Assembly (NCBI GenBank): GCA_903884065.1
Contig: CAISDL010000052.1
Location: 1-55,192, forward strand
Origin: an uncultured Actinomycetes bacterium
GTDB lineage: Bacteria > Actinomycetota > Actinomycetes > Mycobacteriales > Mycobacteriaceae
Direction: 5' to 3'
DNA: 55,192 bases
Below are positions 10,348-18,696 of this stretch, piece after piece (position 1 is the first letter of the stretch; each line of letters starts with the position of its first letter). A program made the translations under genes and the position numbers. The notes under the pieces were generated by a model. The model was not told where the DNA came from. It did no database searches and saw nothing but the letters and a program-made list of their open reading frames with translations.

Positions 10348-11274
10348 ATGGAACGCACCGGCAACTCCCGCACCGATGACGACGACTGGGATCTGGCCTC
10401 CAGCGTCGGGGCGACAGCGACCATGGTGGCAGCGGGGCGGGCGATGGCCACCAAGGACCCGCGCCGCCTGATCGACGACCCGTTCGCCGAACCCCTGGTG
10501 CGCGCGGTCGGCATCCCCTTCTTCGTCGACATGATCGACGGCCGCCTCGACCTCTCCCAGTTGGGCGATGGAGGTCCCGAACGGGCGCAGGCGATGATCG
10601 CGGGAATGGCCATGCGCACCAGGTTCTTTGACGACTATTTCGCCGCAGCGGCCGCGCGCGGCATCCGGCAGGCGGTGATCCTGGCCTCAGGACTGGACTC
10701 ACGGGCATACCGCCTGGGGTGGCCGACGGGGACCGTGGTGTACGAGATCGATCAGCCCGCGGTCATCGACTTTAAAACCACTACGTTGGCGGGTTTGCAG
10801 GCCCTGCCCACCGCCACCCGCCGAACCGTGGGTATCGACCTGCGAGACGACTGGCCCACCGCCCTGCGCGCAGCCGGTTTCGACCCGTCGGCACCGACGG
10901 CGTGGCTGGCCGAGGGTCTGCTGATCTACCTGCCACCGGAGGGGCAGGAACGACTTCTGGAGACCATCACCGGGCTGAGCGCCCCCGGCAGTGCCGCGGC
11001 AACCGAATACGTACCCGGCATCATCGATTTCGACACCGAGCGGGCCCGAACCATGGCCGCGGACATGCGCAGCCGAGGATTCGACCTCGATATGCCGTCG
11101 CTGATCTACACCGGCCCGCGCGGCAACGTGATGGATCAGCTGAGCGCACTCGGCTGGGACGTCGGCGGGGTGCCGGGTGACGAACTGCTCCGGCGGCACG
11201 GGCTTCCACTGCGGGACCATGCGGACGACGGTCCCCTTGGGGAGATCGTCTACGTCAGCGCGACACGGGACTGA
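10348..11274 (+). CDS. SAM-dependent methyltransferase, LCM-like (TIGR00027 type)
   Basis: A 308-aa paralogue of the preceding gene, starting 9 nt after its stop with a GGGG-type binding site. It shows [18 protein letters not shown] at the N-terminus, [14 protein letters not shown] for SAM binding, [12 protein letters not shown], and [18 protein letters not shown] in the C-terminal half. Together with the remnant at 9055 this is a three-member tandem array produced by duplication. It ends only 3 nt from the convergent sppA stop. Substrate and physiological role are not known. Confidence 0.85.
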   Translation: MERTGNSRTDDDDWDLASSVGATATMVAAGRAMATKDPRRLIDDPFAEPLVRAVGIPFFVDMIDGRLDLSQLGDGGPERAQAMIAGMAMRTRFFDDYFAAAAARGIRQAVILASGLDSRAYRLGWPTGTVVYEIDQPAVIDFKTTTLAGLQALPTATRRTVGIDLRDDWPTALRAAGFDPSAPTAWLAEGLLIYLPPEGQERLLETITGLSAPGSAAATEYVPGIIDFDTERARTMAADMRSRGFDLDMPSLIYTGPRGNVMDQLSALGWDVGGVPGDELLRRHGLPLRDHADDGPLGEIVYVSATRD

Positions 11275-11277
11275 TCT

Positions 11278-13032
11278 CTAAAACCGGCACTCCCCCAGCC
11301 ACAGCGCATGGGTACCGCTGATCGAGCGCTCCCCCCGGTCGATCACCCCCATCACGGCCGACGTCAGCAACGCCGCCGCGGCATCCGAGACCGTGGCCGC
11401 CGGTTGCGAAGATGCTTTGTGTCGCAGGTAATCCCGTACCGAGGAGCCCGGATACCCGGTCAGCGACACCTCGGCATCGGAATCCAGCCCCGCAAGCACC
11501 TTGGCCCGCCGGACCGCGGCCCGCAACCCACCCAGCTCGTCGACCAGGCCGCGCTCATGGGCGTCGGCCCCGGTCCACACCCGGCCCCGGGCCACCGCGT
11601 CGACCTCGCCGGCCGACAAGCCGCGCGCCTGGGCGACCCGCTGCACGAAGTCGTCGTAGAACAGGTCGGCTTCGGCCGCCACCATGGCGTGCTGCTCGGG
11701 GGTGAACGGAGCATTGGGCGACCAGGCGTCGGCATTGGCGTTGGTGCGCAGTGCATCTGAGCCGACACCGAGTCGATCCTTGAGTTCGCGAGCCACCAGT
11801 TTGCCGGTGATGACGCCGATCGATCCGGTGATCGTCCCCGGATTGGCCACGATCGCGTCAGCCGCCATGGCGACGTAGTAACCGCCCGAGGCGGCCACCG
11901 CTCCCATCGAGGCGACCACCGGCGTGCCCGATTCCCGGATCCGGCACACCTCCCGCCAGATCGTCTCCGATCCGGTCACCGCGCCGCCAGGGCTGTCCAC
12001 CCGCAGCACCACTGCTTTCACATCGTCGTCGGCGGCGGCCTCGCGTAACGCCGCGGCGATCGTGTCTCCGCCCGCGCTCGACCGCGACAGCGGCAGGGTC
12101 TGCGGACCGCCGCGGCCGCTGACGATCGGACCGGCCACCGTGACCACCGCGACCGTCGGCTTCTTCGAACGGATCGGCAGTCCGCCGGTGCGGGCCTGCG
12201 CGTAGCGGGACAGGAAGAGCCGCGGCGGCGCCTCGTCGCCGTCCGGGTCGTCGAGGTCACCGGCGCCGGTCATGGCCGCGATTCGCAGGTACGCCTCGTC
12301 GCGGAATCCGATGCGGTCGACCAGGCTGGCTCCGACCGCGTCGTCACGCAGCAGTGGCGCCCGGTCGGCAAGGCCGTCGAGCAGGTGGGCGTCGACCCCC
12401 CTGGACTCCGCGATGCCCTGCCACACCTGGGTGTGCAGGCTCGCGATCAACCGACCGTCGGCCTCCCGGTGGGCGTCGGTGTAGTGCGACTCGGTGAAGA
12501 GGTTGGCGGCCGACTTGTACTCCCCACGCGCCACGAACTGCGCCTCGACGCCGACCTTGTCCAGCGCGTCCCGCAGGAACGTCGCGTTGGTGGCGAACCC
12601 GATCAGCCCGACGGTGCCCGAGGGCTGCATCCAGACTTCGCCGAACGCCGATGCCAGGTAGTAGGACAGCGTGCCGGGGTAGGTCTCCGCCCAGGCCAGG
12701 GACGGCTTGGCCGCCGTGAACGCCAGGACGGCCTCCCGGAGTTCCTGCACTGCGGCCGGCGGAGCCGACGAAAGCTGGACGCGGGCAACCATTCCTGCGA
12801 CGCGATCATCCTTAGCCGCACGGTGGATGGCGTCGACGGCGTCGCGAAGCAGCAGGGGACGGCGCGCGCCGGTGACGAAGCGCATCGGGTCGAAGCCGGC
12901 GGTCTCCGGCGGCACCGACTGCAGATCGACCTCGAGAATGCAGCCACTGGGCACTCCGTGGTGCCGGGCGGTATCCATCCGGCGGGCCAGACCGCGCACC
13001 TCGTCGGGCACACCGGAAAGCAGGGATCGCAT
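11278..13032 (-). CDS. sppA: Signal peptide peptidase SppA (protease IV)
   Basis: SppA is a Ser/Lys-dyad protease that degrades cleaved signal peptides. The 584-aa protein has two tandem peptidase S49 domains. The N-terminal half carries the candidate general-base Lys in AIHRAAKDDRVAG. The C-terminal half carries the nucleophile region MGAVAASGGYYVAMAAD with GSIGVITGK after it. This is the long, two-domain form. No clear signal peptide or N-terminal anchor is visible, as noted for mycobacterial homologues. It lies between rplO and secY, splitting the usual spc operon order. Confidence 0.93.
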   Translation of the reverse strand: MRSLLSGVPDEVRGLARRMDTARHHGVPSGCILEVDLQSVPPETAGFDPMRFVTGARRPLLLRDAVDAIHRAAKDDRVAGMVARVQLSSAPPAAVQELREAVLAFTAAKPSLAWAETYPGTLSYYLASAFGEVWMQPSGTVGLIGFATNATFLRDALDKVGVEAQFVARGEYKSAANLFTESHYTDAHREADGRLIASLHTQVWQGIAESRGVDAHLLDGLADRAPLLRDDAVGASLVDRIGFRDEAYLRIAAMTGAGDLDDPDGDEAPPRLFLSRYAQARTGGLPIRSKKPTVAVVTVAGPIVSGRGGPQTLPLSRSSAGGDTIAAALREAAADDDVKAVVLRVDSPGGAVTGSETIWREVCRIRESGTPVVASMGAVAASGGYYVAMAADAIVANPGTITGSIGVITGKLVARELKDRLGVGSDALRTNANADAWSPNAPFTPEQHAMVAAEADLFYDDFVQRVAQARGLSAGEVDAVARGRVWTGADAHERGLVDELGGLRAAVRRAKVLAGLDSDAEVSLTGYPGSSVRDYLRHKASSQPAATVSDAAAALLTSAVMGVIDRGERSISGTHALWLGECRF

Positions 13033-13076
13033 AGTCCCGAGGCTACCGGCCGACGCCGGCCCACCCGGCAGACGCC

Positions 13077-13102
13077 AAAGCCCCCGCCGCGGCGGGGGCT
13101 TT
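13077..13102 (-). terminator. Perfect GC-rich hairpin after rplO
   Basis: A 26-bp perfect palindrome, AAAGCCCCCGCCG followed by its complement, lies 14 nt beyond the rplO stop. A and T runs flank the stem. It is a strong candidate intrinsic terminator ending the spc transcript before sppA. Confidence 0.7.
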
Positions 13103-13115
13103 GAGCGCTGGGATG

Positions 13116-13598
13116 TCAGGAGATCTCGGTCGCGGATCCGCCGGCGGCGGTGATCTTGTCCCGGGCACTGCCGCTGAACTTGTGCGCGGTGACATTGACC
13201 GCCACCGTCAGCTTGCCGTCGCCGAGCACCTTGACCAGTGCGTTCTTTCGAACCGCACCCTTGTCGATCAGGTTCTCGAGGGTGATGTCGCCGCCGGCCG
13301 GGAACAGCCGACTCAGGTCGCCGACGTTGACCACGTCGTACTCGGTGCGGAACCGGTTCCGGAAGCCCTTGAGCTTGGGCAACCGCATGTGAATCGGCAT
13401 CTGGCCGCCCTCGAAGGCCACCGGCACGTTCTTGCGGGCCTTGGTGCCCTTGGTTCCGCGACCGGCGGTCTTGCCCTTGGAGCCCTCGCCACGGCCGACG
13501 CGGGTCTTGGCCTTCTTCTCGCCGGGGGCGGGACGAAGATCGTGCAACTTGATGACGTCGCTCACCGCCGCCTCATCACTCTTCGCGCGAGCGCTCAT
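13116..13598 (-). CDS. rplO: 50S ribosomal protein L15
   Basis: The protein contains the L15 hallmark [20 protein letters not shown] and ends GSATEIS. From the ATG at 13598 it is 160 aa, about 13 longer than usual. That ATG overlaps the rpmD stop (ATGA) and sits behind AGGAGG, so it is the preferred start. A GTG at 13565, giving (M)[13 protein letters not shown], would restore the usual length and cannot be excluded. L15 is a late-assembly 23S rRNA-binding protein. Confidence 0.95.
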   Translation of the reverse strand: MSARAKSDEAAVSDVIKLHDLRPAPGEKKAKTRVGRGEGSKGKTAGRGTKGTKARKNVPVAFEGGQMPIHMRLPKLKGFRNRFRTEYDVVNVGDLSRLFPAGGDITLENLIDKGAVRKNALVKVLGDGKLTVAVNVTAHKFSGSARDKITAAGGSATEIS

Positions 13599-13780
13599 CG
13601 CACAACCTCCTCAACCTCGACGAGGTGGTGCACGACGTTGATCAGCCCGCGGGTCTGCGGGTTGTCCTCACGGACCACCGACTGGCGAATCTTCTTCAGG
13701 CCCAGCGTCCGCAGGGTCTCGCGCTGCTTCCAGCGCGCCCCGACGGTGCCGCGAACCTGAGTGATCTTGAGTTCTGTCAT
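13595..13780 (-). CDS. rpmD: 50S ribosomal protein L30
   Basis: A 61-aa protein, [20 protein letters not shown] onward, with the conserved [11 protein letters not shown] and [20 protein letters not shown] segments of L30. It sits 2 nt after rpsE and overlaps rplO by 4 nt, the normal spc order rpsE-rpmD-rplO. Confidence 0.96.
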   Translation of the reverse strand: MTELKITQVRGTVGARWKQRETLRTLGLKKIRQSVVREDNPQTRGLINVVHHLVEVEEVVR

Positions 13781-13782
13781 GG

Positions 13783-14499
13783 TTATGCGTTTCCTTCACG
13801 CGCCGCGGCCGCCAGAGCCGCTTCGCTCTCGCGGCGCGCCTTCAGCATCCCCGCGGGCGCCACATCTTCGATCGGCAGACCGCGGCGGGCGGCCACCTCT
13901 TCCGGACGCTGCAGCAGCTTGAGCGCGGCCACCGTGGCATGCACCACGTTGATCGCGTTGTCGCTGCCCAGCGACTTGGCCAGCACGTCGTGCACGCCGG
14001 CACACTCGAGCACCGCACGGACCGCACCGCCGGCGATGACGCCGGTACCGGGGCTGGCCGGGCGCAGCATGACCACACCGGCGGCCGCCTCACCCTGCAC
14101 GGGATGGGTCACCGTCGAACCGATCATCGGGACGCGGAAGAAGTTCTTGCGAGCCTCCTCGACACCCTTGGCGATCGCGGCGGGCACCTCTTTGGCCTTG
14201 CCGTAACCGACACCGACCAGTCCGTGGCCGTCGCCGACGATCACCAGTGCGGTGAAGCTGAACCGGCGGCCACCCTTGACGACCTTGGAGACGCGGTTGA
14301 TGGTGACAACTCGCTCCAGGTACTGGCTCTTCTCGCCACCGTCGCGTCCGCCCCGGCCGCCGCGGTCGTCACGGCGTCCGCGATCGCCCCCGCGATCGCC
14401 CCCACGGCCGCCGCGGCCACCGCGCTCGTCGGTGCTGGTACCCGCAGTGGGGGCACCGGGGTCCGGCGCTACCACAGGAGCTGAAGTCTGCTCCGTCAT
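13783..14499 (-). CDS. rpsE: 30S ribosomal protein S5
   Basis: The C-terminal ~180 residues are canonical S5: [20 protein letters not shown], the [14 protein letters not shown] double-stranded-RNA-binding motif, and the C-terminal [11 protein letters not shown] region. S5 lies on the 30S solvent side at the mRNA entry and affects decoding accuracy. At 238 aa it is longer than typical S5 (~165-220). The extra part is an N-terminal low-complexity stretch (about aa 25-53) rich in RGG, RDD and GGDR repeats. Confidence 0.95.
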   Translation of the reverse strand: MTEQTSAPVVAPDPGAPTAGTSTDERGGRGGRGGDRGGDRGRRDDRGGRGGRDGGEKSQYLERVVTINRVSKVVKGGRRFSFTALVIVGDGHGLVGVGYGKAKEVPAAIAKGVEEARKNFFRVPMIGSTVTHPVQGEAAAGVVMLRPASPGTGVIAGGAVRAVLECAGVHDVLAKSLGSDNAINVVHATVAALKLLQRPEEVAARRGLPIEDVAPAGMLKARRESEAALAAAAREGNA

Positions 14500-14536
14500 C
14501 GTGCGGTCCTTCCGTTGTACGTCTTCAGATAGCGCA

Positions 14537-14938
14537 TCAGAATTTCAGTCCGCTCTCGCGGGCGGCGTCGGCCAGTGCGGCGATCCGTCCGCCGTAGGTG
14601 TTGCCGCCGCGGTCGAACACGATGGTCTCGATACCGGCGGCCTTGGCGCGCTCGGCGATCAGCTGTCCGACCCGCGTTGCGTGCGCCTTCTTGTCACCCT
14701 CGACGGCACGAACGTCGGCCTCGATGGAGGACGCCGCCGCCAGGGTGGTGCCGTTGGCATCGTTGACCAGTTGCACGTGGATGTGCCGCGAGGACCGGTT
14801 GACCACCAGGCGCGGACGCTCGGCGGTGCCGGCCACCTTCTTGCGCAACCGGGCGTGCCGACGCAGCCGGGAAGCGCGGCGGGCCGCCGACGGGGTGGTT
14901 CCGACCGGAGTGCGGTCGATGGTCTCTGTCTGCGCCAT
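14537..14938 (-). CDS. rplR: 50S ribosomal protein L18
   Basis: A 133-aa protein with the 5S-rRNA-binding L18 core: [34 protein letters not shown], and the C-terminus [21 protein letters not shown]18 links 5S rRNA to the central protuberance. It is 2 nt after rplF and 37 nt before rpsE. Confidence 0.96.
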   Translation of the reverse strand: MAQTETIDRTPVGTTPSAARRASRLRRHARLRKKVAGTAERPRLVVNRSSRHIHVQLVNDANGTTLAAASSIEADVRAVEGDKKAHATRVGQLIAERAKAAGIETIVFDRGGNTYGGRIAALADAARESGLKF

Positions 14939-14940
14939 GT

Positions 14941-15480
14941 CTACTTACCTGTCTTTCCGACCTTGCGGCGGATCTGCTCGCCCTCGTAACGCACGCCCTT
15001 GCCCTTGTAGGGGTCGGGGCGGCGCAGGCGGCGGATGACCGCCGAGATCTGACCGACTTTCTGCTTATCGATGCCGGTCACCGAGAACTTCGTCGGCGCC
15101 TCCACCGCGAAGGTGATGCCATCCGGCGGCTCGATGACGACCGGGTGGCTGTAGCCCAGGGCGAACTCCAGGTTCGCCCCCTTCTGCTGCACGCGGTAAC
15201 CGACGCCGAAGATCTCCATCTTTGTGGTGTAGCCCTCGGTCACACCGGTGATGAGGTTCGCCACCAGGGTGCGCGACAGACCGTGCAGCGAGCGGCTGCG
15301 CCGCTCGTCGTCAGGCCGGCTCACCACAATCGCACCGTCGTCGTCGCGGGCCACGGTGATGGGCTCGGCGACGGCCAGCTCCAGCGAACCCTTGGGGCCC
15401 TTGACCGACACATTCTGGCCGTCGATCGTGATATCCACACCGGACGGAACCGGCACGGGTTGCTTTCCAATACGAGACAT
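14941..15480 (-). CDS. rplF: 50S ribosomal protein L6
   Basis: A 179-aa protein beginning [20 protein letters not shown] and ending with the L6 signature [20 protein letters not shown]. It has two tandem L6 domains. L6 binds near the sarcin-ricin loop and the factor-binding site. It lies 21 nt after rpsH. Confidence 0.97.
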   Translation of the reverse strand: MSRIGKQPVPVPSGVDITIDGQNVSVKGPKGSLELAVAEPITVARDDDGAIVVSRPDDERRSRSLHGLSRTLVANLITGVTEGYTTKMEIFGVGYRVQQKGANLEFALGYSHPVVIEPPDGITFAVEAPTKFSVTGIDKQKVGQISAVIRRLRRPDPYKGKGVRYEGEQIRRKVGKTGK

Positions 15481-15501
15481 AGCTCTGCTCTTCCTATCCC
15501 G

Positions 15502-15900
15502 CTACCAGACGAAAGCGAGGACTTCGCCGCCCACGCCCTCTCGGGCCGCCTGGCGATCGGTCTTCAAACCGGCGGACGTGGAGATGATCGCCACGCCCAG
15601 GCCGCCGAGAACCCGCGGCAGGCCGGTGGACTTGGCGTACACCCGCAGACCGGGCTTGGACACCCTGCGCAGTCCGGCGAGGCTGCGTTCGCGGTTCGGC
15701 CCGTACTTGAGCTTGACCACCAGCGACTTGCCCACCCGGGCATCCTCGGTGTGGTAGTCGGTGATGTAGCCCTCGCGCTTGAGGATCTCGGCGATGTTCG
15801 CCTTGATCTTCGAATGCGGCAGGGTCACCTCGTCGTGGTACGCCGAGTTGGCGTTGCGCAGACGTGTCAAAAAGTCTGCGATCGGGTCCGTCATCGTCAT
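15502..15900 (-). CDS. rpsH: 30S ribosomal protein S8
   Basis: From the ATG at 15898-15900 the protein is 132 aa, [20 protein letters not shown] onward, ending GGEVLAFVW; this equals the mycobacterial S8 length. A longer in-frame reading to 16092 overlaps rpsN and lacks homology. S8 binds helix 21 of 16S rRNA and in E. coli also regulates the spc operon. The 151-nt gap to rpsN is longer than elsewhere in the operon and shows no further gene. Confidence 0.96.
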   Translation of the reverse strand: MTMTDPIADFLTRLRNANSAYHDEVTLPHSKIKANIAEILKREGYITDYHTEDARVGKSLVVKLKYGPNRERSLAGLRRVSKPGLRVYAKSTGLPRVLGGLGVAIISTSAGLKTDRQAAREGVGGEVLAFVW

Positions 15901-16051
15901 CGAGCGCTGCTCCTCTTCGTCGCTGCGCTCCGCATCGTCGTCATCGCGGTCATGACTGGGCCTGTCTACCTTCCTCGCAGCGGTTCCCACTCGGGTCAAT
16001 TCCCTGGGGGCCTGCTGCGCACCTGTTTTGCGAAAAGGGGCGTCGGGGTCT

Positions 16052-16237
16052 TTACCAGCTGGACTTCTGCACACCCGGCAGTTCGCCGGCATGTGCCATT
16101 TCGCGCAGGCAGATTCGGCAGAGGCCGAACTTGCGGTACACGGCGTGCGGGCGACCGCACTTGTTGCAGCGGGTGTAACCCCGCACAGCGAACTTCGGCT
16201 TCTTGTTGGCCTTGTTGACCAGAGCCTTCTTTGCCAT
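16052..16237 (-). CDS. rpsN: 30S ribosomal protein S14, zinc-binding type Z
   Basis: A 61-aa protein, [20 protein letters not shown] onward. It carries the zinc ribbon pattern [20 protein letters not shown], two CxxC pairs, typical of short C+ S14 (rpsZ/rpsN1). It starts 4 nt after the rplE stop. Mycobacteria usually also encode a zinc-free S14 paralogue elsewhere for zinc limitation. That copy is not in this window. Confidence 0.96.
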   Translation of the reverse strand: MAKKALVNKANKKPKFAVRGYTRCNKCGRPHAVYRKFGLCRICLREMAHAGELPGVQKSSW

Positions 16238-16241
16238 CTGC

Positions 16242-16826
16242 TCAGTTCTCCTTGAAGGGGAAGCCCAGGGCCCGCAGCAGCGCGCGTCCCTCGTCGTCGT
16301 TCGTCGCCGAGGTGACGACGGTGATGTCCATACCGCGCGGCCGGTCGATGGAGTCCACGTCGATCTCGTGGAACACCGACTGCTCGGCAAGTCCGAAGGT
16401 GTAGTTGCCGTGCCCGTCGAACTGCTTGGGGCTCAGCCCGCGGAAGTCACGGATACGCGGCAGGCCGATCGAGACCAGCCGGTCGAGGAACTCCCACATC
16501 CGGTCACCGCGCAGAGTCACCCGGGCACCGATGGGCATGCCCTCACGCAGCTTGAACTGGGCGATGGACTTGGTGGCCTTACGGATCTCCGGCTTCTGGC
16601 CGGTGATCAGGGCGAGGTCGTTGACGGCACCGTTGATCAGCTTGGCGTCCCGGGCGGCGTCGCCGACGCCCATGTTGACGACGACCTTCAAGACTCCGGG
16701 GATCTGCATCACGTTGGCGTAGTTGAACTCGCTGTTCAGCGCGTCGCGGATCTCGCTGCGGTAGCGGGTCTTGAGCCGCGGCTGAACCTTTTCTTCCACG
16801 GCGGTGATGTCTTCTACAGAGGTCAT
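16242..16826 (-). CDS. rplE: 50S ribosomal protein L5
   Basis: A 194-aa L5, with [19 protein letters not shown], the conserved [20 protein letters not shown] and [20 protein letters not shown], ending [12 protein letters not shown]. It binds 5S rRNA and contacts the P-site tRNA. Its ATG overlaps the rplX stop by 4 nt. The N-terminus ([11 protein letters not shown]) is a few residues longer than in M. tuberculosis. Confidence 0.97.
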   Translation of the reverse strand: MTSVEDITAVEEKVQPRLKTRYRSEIRDALNSEFNYANVMQIPGVLKVVVNMGVGDAARDAKLINGAVNDLALITGQKPEIRKATKSIAQFKLREGMPIGARVTLRGDRMWEFLDRLVSIGLPRIRDFRGLSPKQFDGHGNYTFGLAEQSVFHEIDVDSIDRPRGMDITVVTSATNDDEGRALLRALGFPFKEN

Positions 16827-17146
16827 GCCTTGATGTCCTTGCCGTTGCGCTTCGAAATGCGGACCCGCTTACCGGTCTCCTCATTGAGGCGGTAGCCGAC
16901 GCGGGTGGGCGTGCCGTCGGAGTCGACGACCATCACGTTGGAGACGTGGATCGGAGCCTCCTGGGTGACGATGCCGCCCGAGGACGCGCCGCGCTCGTTG
17001 GCGGAGTTGGCGGTGTGCTTCTTGATCCGGTTGACACCCTCGACCAGAACCCGGTTGCGCTCCGGGAAGGCCTGGATGACCTTGCCCTTGGCGCCCTTGT
17101 CCTTACCGGCGATGACCAGGACGGTGTCGCCCTTGTGGACCTTCAT
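16823..17146 (-). CDS. rplX: 50S ribosomal protein L24
   Basis: A 107-aa KOW-domain protein, [20 protein letters not shown] onward, with GVNRIKKHT and ending [17 protein letters not shown]24 is an early-assembly protein at the tunnel exit. It begins directly after the rplN stop with no gap. Confidence 0.97.
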   Translation of the reverse strand: MKVHKGDTVLVIAGKDKGAKGKVIQAFPERNRVLVEGVNRIKKHTANSANERGASSGGIVTQEAPIHVSNVMVVDSDGTPTRVGYRLNEETGKRVRISKRNGKDIKA

Positions 17147-17515
17147 CTACAGCACCTCCGGGGCCAGCGAGACGATCTTCATGAATTTCTTCTCACGCAA
17201 CTCGCGGCCGACCGGGCCGAAGATGCGGGTGCCGCGCGGATCGTTGTCGTTCTTGATGATGACCGCTGCGTTCTCGTCGAACTTGATGTAGCTGCCGTCG
17301 GGGCGGCGGCGCTCCTTGACGGTGCGAACCACCACGGCCTTGACCACGTCACCGCGCTTGACGTTGCCGCCCGGGATCGCGTCCTTGACGGTCGCCACGA
17401 TGATGTCGCCGATGCCGGCGTAGCGCCGCGCCGAGCCGCCGAGCACCCGGATGCACAAGATCTCCTTGGCGCCGGTGTTGTCGGCAACCTTGAGCCGCGA
17501 TTCCTGCTGAATCAC
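17147..17515 (-). CDS. rplN: 50S ribosomal protein L14
   Basis: A 122-aa protein, (GTG) [20 protein letters not shown] onward, ending [11 protein letters not shown], the full conserved L14. It contacts 16S rRNA at bridge B8. The start is GTG preceded by GGGAG. It is the first gene of the spc operon here, separated from rpsQ by the sulfatase and signalling islands. It therefore needs its own promoter. Confidence 0.97.
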   Translation of the reverse strand: MIQQESRLKVADNTGAKEILCIRVLGGSARRYAGIGDIIVATVKDAIPGGNVKRGDVVKAVVVRTVKERRRPDGSYIKFDENAAVIIKNDNDPRGTRIFGPVGRELREKKFMKIVSLAPEVL

Positions 17516-17652
17516 CAGATCTCCCTCGGTTGTGCACGCGAAAAACCCCTGCGCAAGCAGAAAGAAACCCGTCGTGCGTGGTCTTTGTTTACTCAGGGCA
17601 CGCGGGGCTGACGTTCACACGCCGGCCGAGGTCTGCCCGAGGCAACCCCTCA

Positions 17653-17681
17653 AGAGTAGGGGATGCTCACGTGGGAGCCAA
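17653..17681 (-). promoter_or_regulatory. Candidate promoter of the spc operon (rplN)
   Basis: On the minus strand TTGGCT (17681-17676) and TACTCT (17658-17653) are separated by 17 nt, a reasonable housekeeping promoter. It would give a leader of roughly 130 nt before the rplN GTG. The leader contains A-rich stretches but no clear regulatory fold. The position fits the need for a separate spc promoter. Confidence 0.4.
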
Positions 17682-17729
17682 ATCCACGCGTCTCAGCGCC
17701 GACCGAACGGATTTAAGGAACGACGAACG

Positions 17730-18662
17730 TCAGGGCCGGTCGGCGACGCAGCGGAAGCCGATGTGGGTCGTCGAGGTGTCCTGGGACTGGGGCGATCGGG
17801 CCGCCGGGCGGTACCGATGGCAGTACTCCGGGGCACACAGGTGCGAGCCGCCCTTGAGGGCCTGGATCAGCGTCGGATCAGGCTCGGCGGAGGTCGGGCA
17901 GCAGGACTTACCGGGAGTGTGCAGACTGGAGCCATCGGCTCCGCCGTCCGTCGGAGCGTGGCCGCGCTCGGAGTACTTCGTCGTAGTCCACTCCCAGACG
18001 TTGCCAATCATGTCGACCAGCCCGAAGCAGTTCGGCGGGAACGCGCCGACCGGGGAGGTGCCGACCCAGCGCGAGGTGCCGACACCCCGGGCGCCGTCGT
18101 TGCGGTACGGGAAGCGGCCCTGCCAGGTGTTGGCCATCAATTGACCATCCAGTCGCGGCTCGTCACCCCATGCGTAGGTGGTCTGGGCGCCGCCGCCGGC
18201 CGCGTACTCGAACTCCGCTTCAGTGGGCAGGCGCCGGCCCGCCCACGCGGCATAAGCGCCGGCGTCCGGATAGGCCACCTGCACCACGGGGTGGTCGTCC
18301 TTTCCGCCGATGTCGCTGCCGGCTCCCAGGGGCGCGCGCCAGTTGGCGCCGGGCGCCCAGTCCCACCACTGCCGCCAGTCGCTGAGGTCGACGGGCCCGG
18401 GGGTTCCCGTGAAGATCAGCGCACCGGGCAGCAGATCCTCGGGGGCCACACCGGGATACAGCGCAGGATCGAGCGGTCGCTCGGCGACGGTGATGTAGCC
18501 GGTGGTCTCGACGAACTCGGCGAACTGCGCGTTGGTCACCGGGTGGCGCTCGATGGCGAACGGCCCCACGGTGGCGGTGTGGATCGGAGCTTCCTCCGGG
18601 TAGAAGCTCGTCGAGCCCATCCGGAACGAGCCGCCGGGAACTTCCACGAGTTCGGTCAGCAT
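17730..18662 (-). CDS. Formylglycine-generating enzyme (sulfatase maturase, aerobic type)
   Basis: FGE oxidises the active-site Cys of type I sulfatases to C-alpha-formylglycine using O2 and copper. The 310-aa protein begins MLTELVEVPGGSFRMGSTSF. It contains HPVTNAQFAEFV, RRLPTEAEFEYAA, MIGNVWEWTT and the catalytic segment GGSHLCAPEYCHRYRPAARS with the copper-binding pair C276 and C281. The ATG at 18662 matches the mycobacterial homologue start; a longer frame runs back into the sulfatase gene. It lies 34 nt downstream of the sulfatase it presumably activates, the same pairing as Rv0711-Rv0712 in M. tuberculosis. Confidence 0.94.
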   Translation of the reverse strand: MLTELVEVPGGSFRMGSTSFYPEEAPIHTATVGPFAIERHPVTNAQFAEFVETTGYITVAERPLDPALYPGVAPEDLLPGALIFTGTPGPVDLSDWRQWWDWAPGANWRAPLGAGSDIGGKDDHPVVQVAYPDAGAYAAWAGRRLPTEAEFEYAAGGGAQTTYAWGDEPRLDGQLMANTWQGRFPYRNDGARGVGTSRWVGTSPVGAFPPNCFGLVDMIGNVWEWTTTKYSERGHAPTDGGADGSSLHTPGKSCCPTSAEPDPTLIQALKGGSHLCAPEYCHRYRPAARSPQSQDTSTTHIGFRCVADRP

Positions 18663-18696
18663 TGGTCGGTCAGCATTGGGTTGTCGACTCCCGCGC

